Below, in pieces: positions 59,601 to 64,000 of a stretch of 64,000 nt of DNA. The translations under genes and the position numbers were made by a program. Under the pieces are notes generated by a model. It was given only the letters and a program-made list of their open reading frames with translations, ran no database searches and was not told the DNA's origin. This stretch comes from Thermoplasmata archaeon (lineage in GTDB: Archaea > Thermoplasmatota > DTKX01 > JAHFTX01): positions 1-64,000 of the forward strand of contig JAHFTX010000005.1 of assembly GCA_023265395.1 (NCBI GenBank). Direction: 5' to 3'. Position 1 is the first letter of the stretch, and the number at the start of each line of letters is the position of its first letter.

Positions 59601-59973
59601 CGGAGTCGACGAGGTTGATGGCGTTGGGGCCGCCGGTGACGTTGCAGGTCCCGGTCAGGGGGTCGGGTTCCTTGACGAACTCACCGACCTTGGGGTCGAC
59701 GGTGATGGTCTGCGCCGACTCGTCGTAGGCGAGACCGCCGAGGGTGCCCTCGAGCAGGCCTTCGGCCGAGTCGAGCCAGGGTTGGTCCAGCGCCGTGGCA
59801 TTGCCGGTGATGGTAACGAGGTTCTGATTGACTACCGAGTCCTCGATGGGGGAGATGACGCTGATCTGGGCGCAGACCCCCAGCCAAGGGACCGCGACGA
59901 GCGCCAGCAACAGTGCGAGTCCGCTCACCCTCTGGAGCGAGCTTGGGGTGCCTGGCAAGCGGACGGGTGCCAT
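56674..59973 (-). CDS. PGF-CTERM surface protein with GH43-like propeller and Ig-like repeats
   Basis: A 1099-residue exported protein. The signal peptide (LALLLALVAVPWLGVCAQ) leads to an N-terminal region and then a five-bladed-propeller-like part (about 190-420; YGAYYGGINGINGRDQMG, DLEMWYNGKYAGTTSSWQVG, RMWFVGIKQMP). Ig-like repeats run from about 590 to 960 with lines such as PTGTVTINDG and WVYAQFQDSNGLVS. The C terminus is a tripartite sorting signal: FPGFEG, a hydrophobic helix (APAIAALVLGGLITLA) and RRRR (about 1074-1099). PGF-CTERM proteins are cut and lipid-anchored by archaeosortase A. ATG 59973 lies 31 bp from a TATA box (TTATAA, 60002-60007). A longer open frame to 60735 is a shadow of the neighbour. 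Same design as the protein at 8136-11285. Confidence 0.83.
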   Translation of the reverse strand: MAPVRLPGTPSSLQRVSGLALLLALVAVPWLGVCAQISVISPIEDSVVNQNLVTITGNATALDQPWLDSAEGLLEGTLGGLAYDESAQTITVDPKVGEFVKEPDPLTGTCNVTGGPNAINLVDSVVPLAGGGYVLYGTETDYALGLSASRLWTIDDTRTGVTGTVGSPITLGGIGTFDYIAINGIGVVRDGAAYGAYYGGINGINGRDQMGKATPTANNPSAATWNKAPSNPVMPYGLAVDWYGGGVDHPSIVENGAGDLEMWYNGKYAGTTSSWQVGYAISDDDGLTWDLQNLDKRGKVRPVVPFPAAGLGEDGLYGPEVVQDPDRDRMWFVGIKQMPNPNNQQTDFVINKQWVASGVGYLESRDATNWTPPEGEDAIAVVLEKDNDGSAWDDREVHAIALLKEGQEYLMYYTGEGTAPNPADGTRVCIGLAVAPQTDLEGNFTSQIWNPDYTVNWTSTDWEASAPAGSNLTVEGRSSNDSFTWTPWVGLEQGTRPDLPIGHFFQYRVHMASEDGTMLPTFSAFYLNYSAILKVEVSTNNATWEQASGQSPWSVQLLLNDGLNTIYLRATDTTPYLQYHKFDLLIDSVIPTGTVTINDGAPYTTSPAVMLTFTAADVYGVTLMRVSNSETSLASAPWLDFASSMAWALDSSNTTNGERWVYAQFQDSNGLVSQIVSDHIIYDTLPPVLSVQIADGAAYTPSVSVELDIQASDTSVVFEMRLAESDAALGAALWQPFSPRVSYLLSVGAEGGSTGVVVEVRDRAGLASKATDTITVDLQPPSGSVIIEGGRPVVASRTVNLTLSADDDYELTDMRLSTSPVFSGAKWELYATSRQLLLPPVNGPVTVYVQYRDAAGLVSESASDDIVVNTRALGGTLTIDGGEPVTANQNVTLGIALFNRLGSEKMRLANTPSFSGQQWEAYRGTKEWTLSDGDGLKTVFLQFQDQFGLDSPVVNASIVLDRTPPNITVTSPANPQGYHVKVSVTGFEGDSIDGESKVSLVEVRVDDNDWKESNSLDESGHWVFSLHRKDYAIGDHEITFRATDAAGNTQSISFDLVLDRTAGFGDGPDGQTIFPGFEGAPAIAALVLGGLITLARRRR

Positions 59974-60001
59974 GGCATTGATACCAAGGCCAAATCGGGC
60001 C

Positions 60002-60007
60002 TTATAA
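60002..60007 (-). promoter_or_regulatory. TATA box of the PGF-CTERM protein gene
   Basis: TTATAA centred about 31 bp upstream of ATG 59973; it shows that the gene starts here and not at 60735. Confidence 0.65.
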
Positions 60008-60118
60008 CTGATGGTGGGACGCGCCTGGAGGGGGAGCGGCGGTGGCGATGAGCCTGCTGCCGCTCCCACCTTGACGCCGCGTTTCTCCCTCGGTATCCCC
60101 CGAGCGCGATCCTCGATC

Positions 60119-63100
60119 CTACTCCTGCGCCTGGGCGTCCATCTCCTCGAAGGACTCGCCGATCTTCCCAAGGTAGGTGTCGACCTTCTCCTGCTGACCC
60201 TTGCGGGCGAAGAAGGTCGCCATGCGCAGGTAGTTGCGGACCTTCTTGACGTCCCAGCCGGCTGCCTCGTAGGCGTCGGCCTTGGCGCCAAGGGCGTCGA
60301 GGTCCGATTGCAGCGTCGGGTCCAGGGGCGGCTCGGCCGCACTCGTCGGTGCTGCGACGACCTGCTGGCCTGCCATCGCCGCGGCGTAGGTGGGATCGGA
60401 CATCGTCGGCGGCAGCGCCATGAGCATCGGCACCCCGCCTTGGGCGGCAAGGCCCCCGCCCAAGGGCGCCAATGCGCCCACACCGGGGGCACCTGGCAGG
60501 GTGAGCGGCACGGCAGGTCCGCTGGCGCCATAGGTCGGACCCATCGTCGGGACCGACGAGAGCACCACGGGCGGGCGGTTGCGGGCGCGCTTGAGCTTGA
60601 CCTCGGCGGCACGCACCCGGCGCGACGCGTGGCCGTAGGCGACGGCCATGCCCGCAGCGACCACGAGCAGCAGCAAGACCCCATAGAGGTCCTGCAGCGA
60701 GGTGACGACGCGGTTGGCCGACTCCTGGGCTCCATCGACGAAGCTGGTCGTCGCCTCGCGTCGCTCGACCTCCGCCGAGGTGCTGGCCTCGTTGCCCACC
60801 GTGTCGGTGGCGGAGACCTCGATGCGGTTGTCCCCGAGCGCCAGTGGCACCTCGGCCGAGAAGCGTCCCAGTGCGTCGACGTCGGCGCGCTGGTCGGCGA
60901 CGGTGACCGTGGCGCCGGGCTCGGCGCGGCCCTTGATCGTCACGTGCTCCTTCTTGGTGGTCGGTTCGGTGTGGTCGAGACTCAGCTGCATGACGCTGTC
61001 GCGCACCACCGAGGTGGTCAGCGAGCGCACGTTGCCAGCGGGGTCACGGGCGCTGAGGGTGAGCAGGTTCTCACCTTCGAGGAGTGCGACGGAGGTGGTG
61101 AACTCCCCGTCAGCGAAGATCACCTTGCCGTTGACCTGCAACGTCGCGCCCGGTTCGGAGGAGCCCATCAGCTCCACCGAGGAGGCGGAGGTGACGTAGC
61201 CAGGCGCGGGGGAGGTGACCTCGAGCCTTGGCGCGAGCGTGTCGAGGGTCACCGAGGTGGTGCGGCTGAAGGGGTTGCCGTTCTCGTCGTAGGCGGTGAC
61301 CGTGATCACGTTGAGCCCCTCCTTGAGACCGACCTGCGTGCGGTAGCTCCCCACGCCGGGGTTGTAGGAGGTGACCTCGAGGCCGTTGATCACCAGCGAG
61401 CGCGCATCGGTGGTGCCCGCGACGCTGATGCGGCGGTCCCCGGTGAGCGTGTCGGGGGCGGGCGAGTCGATCGTCAGGGCCGGTGCGGTCAGGTCGACGA
61501 GCACCGACAACGTCAGGTCGGCCTCGTTACCGGCGAGGTCGACGGCGTGGATCTGGACCTGGTTCTCCCCCTCGGTGAGCCCCTGGACCGTCCCGACGAA
61601 GGAGGTCCCGATGACCTCCACCGCCTGCCCGTTGAGGGTCACGACGCTGTTGCGGTCGACGCGGCCCTGCACCTCGAGCGAGGTGCTGCCGCTGACGGAG
61701 CCCGGGCTGGGGGTGAAGACCACGATCTCCGGAGGAGTGAAGTCCCCCGTGATGGAGAAGTAGACGGAGTTGCTGTTGCCCGCCAGGTCGGTGGAGACGA
61801 AGGTGAAGGCGTTGACACCTTCGCCGACGGGGGTGGAGTAGGTGAAACTCCCGTCGGGCTTGACGGCCACGAGGGCGCCGTTGGCCTTGAGGGTCGTCCC
61901 GGGTTCGGCGGTGCCGCTGATGTCGAGGGTCGAGGTCCCGATGATCGCCCCATCGACGGGGGAGGTGACCGCCAAGGTTGGCGGGGTGATGTCCTTGAAC
62001 ACCTCGACGGTGCGGGAGTCGGAGTTCCCGAAGCTGTCGGCGACAACCAAGGGGATGGCATTGAGGCCGTCACTGCCCAAGGGCAACGTGATCTCGAACT
62101 GCCCGAAGCGGTCGACCTGGGTCGAGAACCCGCCGATGCTGAGGACCGCCCCGACATCGGTCTGGCCCCGGACAAGCACCTCGTTGCCGTTGGTGACCAT
62201 CCCGTCGACCGGGCTGGTGATCAGCAGCGGCGGGGCGACATCGTCGAGGGTGATGACCACCTGGTCATCGCTCTCGAGGACGAGGTCCCCGCTGCCCGTG
62301 CGGGCGCCGTCGGTGAGGGAGACCGTGTAGGGCGCGTAGATGTGGTCCCCTGAGGCGTCGGCATGGCGCTGGCGCAGGGTATAGTCGAGGAGCCAGCCGT
62401 CGCTGCCGGTGTTGGACGTAGCGATGGTCTGCCCGCCACTGGCGTCGGTGAAGACGATCGCGGCGTCCTGCACGGGGGAACCGTCACTCTCGTAGACGCC
62501 TTGGACGGAGGCGAGGTAGGAGTTCTCGAAGTACCCGTTGTGGTTGGCGGTGATCTTGCCGATGACGTTGCTGTTGGAGGTGATGGCGATGTCGTAGATG
62601 TAGAGGTCGGTCTGGCTGTTGCCGGTGATGACGTTGTCATTCATGTCGATGGGTATGGTGCCGGCACCGAGGTAGATGTAGAGGTAGATCCCGTAGCCCT
62701 CGTTGTTGACGATGGTGTTGCTGTTGAAGGACATCGTGTTGGGCGAGGGGTAGTAGATCATCGGCCCGCCGCCCCAGTTGCCATTGCCATTGTCGAAGAG
62801 CGTATTGCCCTCGAAGCGCAGGGAGAACAGGCTCCCCGAACCCATGTACCAGTAGAGGGTCTGGTACCCGCTGTTGATCATCAGGTTGTCCTCGAAGAGG
62901 AAGGTGTTGGCGAGGTTGGCGGGGTAGCCATAGGCATAGAAGTAGACGGTGTAGTAGTAGCCGTTGAAGAGGTTGCTCGTGATCCGCAGCGTCGTCGCCC
63001 CGGACCAGGAGTTGATGTTGGGTTGGCCCGAGCAGAAGGCGAAGGAACAGGAGTAGGAGTAGAGGTATATCGCGTAGGCGTAGTTGGTCGACGATGTGAA

Positions 63101-63562
63101 GACGTTGTTGTGCAGGTCGAGCGTCTCGGTGGTCATCTGCAAGCGGTAGAACTGTTGCAGGTCGCTGTCGTAGATCTTGAGGTTCGAACCGGAGTTTGCG
63201 TTGATCATCCAGTACCAGTTGGCGTTGCTCGTCTTGTAGGACGCATTGGCGATGATCAGTTGGCCGCCGTCATTGACGGTGATCGTGCGGCTGTTGCTGG
63301 TGTACGTCACCGCCGTGTTGTGGATGTTGACGTAGCCACCGCTGTTGATGACCAGGTCGCCGCCGACGCTATAGGTGAGGGCCGGGTAGTTGCAGACATC
63401 GCCGGCAGAGACCGTGCCGGTGGGGGTGGCAGGGCATGCAGCATCGGCGGACTGAGCGAGCAGCAGGAGCAGGAACATGCCCCCCAGGGCGCCCAGGACG
63501 ATCAAGGTGTTCCGGCTCAGCAGTAGACGGAGCATCGGGCTCCGCTCATGGGTGACGTCCAT
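60119..63562 (-). CDS. Tyr-rich beta-helix surface protein with Glucodextranase-B-like repeats and cytosolic helical tail
   Basis: A 1147-residue type I membrane protein. After the signal peptide (IVLGALGGMFLLLLLAQSADA) residues about 40-390 form a parallel beta-helix whose coils are loaded with Tyr, Asn, Ser and Trp (YAYAIYLYSYSCSFAFC, GYYYTVYFYAYGYPANLAN, GYGIYLYIYLG). From about 440 to 955 there are six or so 85-residue Ig-like repeats of the Glucodextranase-B kind (TLAVTSPVDGAIIGTSTLDI, SGTAEPGTTLKANG, GVNAFTFVSTDLAGNSNSV). A membrane helix (about 959-978) precedes a 170-residue Pro/Gly/Ala tail and a final helical segment (DVKKVRNYLRMATFFARKGQ) that reads like a tetratricopeptide-type helix pair. 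The TATA box (63594-63600) supports ATG 63562 over GTG 63583. Confidence 0.78.
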   Translation of the reverse strand: MDVTHERSPMLRLLLSRNTLIVLGALGGMFLLLLLAQSADAACPATPTGTVSAGDVCNYPALTYSVGGDLVINSGGYVNIHNTAVTYTSNSRTITVNDGGQLIIANASYKTSNANWYWMINANSGSNLKIYDSDLQQFYRLQMTTETLDLHNNVFTSSTNYAYAIYLYSYSCSFAFCSGQPNINSWSGATTLRITSNLFNGYYYTVYFYAYGYPANLANTFLFEDNLMINSGYQTLYWYMGSGSLFSLRFEGNTLFDNGNGNWGGGPMIYYPSPNTMSFNSNTIVNNEGYGIYLYIYLGAGTIPIDMNDNVITGNSQTDLYIYDIAITSNSNVIGKITANHNGYFENSYLASVQGVYESDGSPVQDAAIVFTDASGGQTIATSNTGSDGWLLDYTLRQRHADASGDHIYAPYTVSLTDGARTGSGDLVLESDDQVVITLDDVAPPLLITSPVDGMVTNGNEVLVRGQTDVGAVLSIGGFSTQVDRFGQFEITLPLGSDGLNAIPLVVADSFGNSDSRTVEVFKDITPPTLAVTSPVDGAIIGTSTLDISGTAEPGTTLKANGALVAVKPDGSFTYSTPVGEGVNAFTFVSTDLAGNSNSVYFSITGDFTPPEIVVFTPSPGSVSGSTSLEVQGRVDRNSVVTLNGQAVEVIGTSFVGTVQGLTEGENQVQIHAVDLAGNEADLTLSVLVDLTAPALTIDSPAPDTLTGDRRISVAGTTDARSLVINGLEVTSYNPGVGSYRTQVGLKEGLNVITVTAYDENGNPFSRTTSVTLDTLAPRLEVTSPAPGYVTSASSVELMGSSEPGATLQVNGKVIFADGEFTTSVALLEGENLLTLSARDPAGNVRSLTTSVVRDSVMQLSLDHTEPTTKKEHVTIKGRAEPGATVTVADQRADVDALGRFSAEVPLALGDNRIEVSATDTVGNEASTSAEVERREATTSFVDGAQESANRVVTSLQDLYGVLLLLVVAAGMAVAYGHASRRVRAAEVKLKRARNRPPVVLSSVPTMGPTYGASGPAVPLTLPGAPGVGALAPLGGGLAAQGGVPMLMALPPTMSDPTYAAAMAGQQVVAAPTSAAEPPLDPTLQSDLDALGAKADAYEAAGWDVKKVRNYLRMATFFARKGQQEKVDTYLGKIGESFEEMDAQAQE
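60128..60444 (-). repeat. 317-bp direct repeat, copy 1
   Basis: Matches 63684-64000 at a constant offset of 3556 bp with one difference seen (t at 60163 against c at 63719). It covers the last 100 or so codons of the Tyr-rich beta-helix protein gene. The true length is unknown because copy 2 runs out of the window. Confidence 0.95.
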
Positions 63563-63593
63563 GTGCAGCACCGACCGTGTCACGGTATGGCAC

Positions 63594-63600
63594 TATATAA
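63594..63600 (-). promoter_or_regulatory. TATA box of the Tyr-rich beta-helix gene
   Basis: TATATAA, the strongest TATA match in the window, predicts transcription from about 63570, just before ATG 63562. Confidence 0.65.
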
Positions 63601-63671
63601 GGGAACTTGGATGGCGTTCCAAGGGGCGGGCGCGGCAGAGGATCGGCCCTGCCGCACCCTTGAGGCGGTGA

Positions 63672-64000
63672 TTACTGACCGCCCGCCTGGGCGTCCATCT
63701 CCTCGAAGGACTCGCCGACCTTCCCAAGGTAGGTGTCGACCTTCTCCTGCTGACCCTTGCGGGCGAAGAAGGTCGCCATGCGCAGGTAGTTGCGGACCTT
63801 CTTGACGTCCCAGCCGGCTGCCTCGTAGGCGTCGGCCTTGGCGCCAAGGGCGTCGAGGTCCGATTGCAGCGTCGGGTCCAGGGGCGGCTCGGCCGCACTC
63901 GTCGGTGCTGCGACGACCTGCTGGCCTGCCATCGCCGCGGCGTAGGTGGGATCGGACATCGTCGGCGGCAGCGCCATGAGCATCGGCACCCCGCCTTGGG
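63672..64000 (-). CDS. Tandem paralogue of the 60119-63562 protein, N-terminal part outside window
   Basis: Only the last 108 codons are present, read right to left, with a TAA stop at 63672. They repeat the cytosolic tail of the neighbouring protein almost exactly: the Pro/Ala-rich stretch and the DVKKVRNYLRMATFFARKGQ helix pair are identical, apart from GKVGESF for GKIGESF and a different end (AGGQ against AQE). The reading frame is open at the right edge, so the ectodomain cannot be described. Gene order and strand suggest a head-to-tail duplicated pair, with 88 bp between this stop and the neighbour's TATA-side start. Confidence 0.8.
   Translation of the reverse strand, partial: QGGVPMLMALPPTMSDPTYAAAMAGQQVVAAPTSAAEPPLDPTLQSDLDALGAKADAYEAAGWDVKKVRNYLRMATFFARKGQQEKVDTYLGKVGESFEEMDAQAGGQ
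63684..64000 (-). repeat. 317-bp direct repeat, copy 2 (cut by window edge)
   Basis: Second copy of 60128-60444, with one nucleotide difference found by eye. The identity ends abruptly near the stop codons, where the two genes have different last codons. Confidence 0.95.

Noticed and set aside
59974-60735. In-frame N-terminal extension of the PGF-CTERM gene up to 60735
   Set aside because: It is the other-frame shadow of the neighbour's tail (low-complexity Arg/Ser/Pro). A signal peptide and TATA box fit ATG 59973.

Overview
The window is dense archaeal DNA of high GC content. The archaeal assignment rests on a ribosomal protein/RNA polymerase operon (L18e, L13, S9, RpoN), ribosomal protein L40e, an archaetidylserine synthase-type enzyme, a geranylgeranyl reductase, a stand-alone GMP synthase ATP-pyrophosphatase subunit, a Taw2-type wyosine enzyme, a translin homologue, an archaeosortase with a PGF-CTERM-type protein, and TATA boxes about 26 bp upstream of start codons (mostly leaderless mRNAs). 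The mix of Roadblock/V4R proteins, many giant type I surface proteins and the winged-helix family at 37509 suggests a GC-rich Thermoplasmatota relative. That lineage call is an inference, not a measurement.

Layout. 1-6700: the start of an FMN glutamate synthase-like enzyme, a surface protein, archaetidylserine synthase, TrpRS, a fused CoA-transferase and a GNAT acetyltransferase. 6700-14400: an archaeosortase carrying a C-terminal zinc ribbon, divergent from a propeller/Ig surface protein, then a small zinc-ribbon protein and a second propeller receptor ending in a zinc ribbon. 14500-23900: housekeeping genes (DHH phosphoesterase, a SecB-like/CitG-like/DUF447 operon, DUF424, translin, geranylgeranyl reductase, Taw2, GuaAB). 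24000-34000: a membrane-anchored molybdopterin oxidoreductase, TldD/TldE, a secreted subtilase and a cystathionine beta-synthase/gamma-lyase operon. 34000-43900: a repeat-rich surface protein, L40e, a winged-helix regulator, tRNA-Asn, a giant beta-helix receptor with a cytosolic Roadblock/longin-like domain, and an LsrF-like aldolase with a zinc dehydrogenase. 43900-47000: tRNA(CAU), tRNA-Pro, the rpoN operon and a secreted coiled-coil protein. 47000-64000: an AT-richer gene-free gap, a polyglycine-rich giant protein, a cadherin-like protein, a V4R/Roadblock operon, a PGF-CTERM protein and a tandem pair of Tyr-rich beta-helix proteins, the second cut by the window edge.

How the parts may work together. 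About a quarter to a third of the genes, and well over a third of the sequence, build the cell surface. Most of these proteins follow one plan: signal peptide, repetitive beta-rich ectodomain, one membrane helix, cytosolic tail. Several tails end in zinc ribbons and one in a Roadblock/longin-like domain, and a free zinc-ribbon protein, a free Roadblock protein and a V4R protein are encoded close by. I infer a surface-to-cytosol sensing or scaffolding network using zinc ribbons and Roadblock modules, beside an archaeosortase anchoring route. This is the best candidate for an undescribed system here.

Gene starts were chosen from TATA spacing, Shine-Dalgarno matches and family length. Many differ from the longest possible open frame. 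Family names come from motifs read by eye; no database search was possible.
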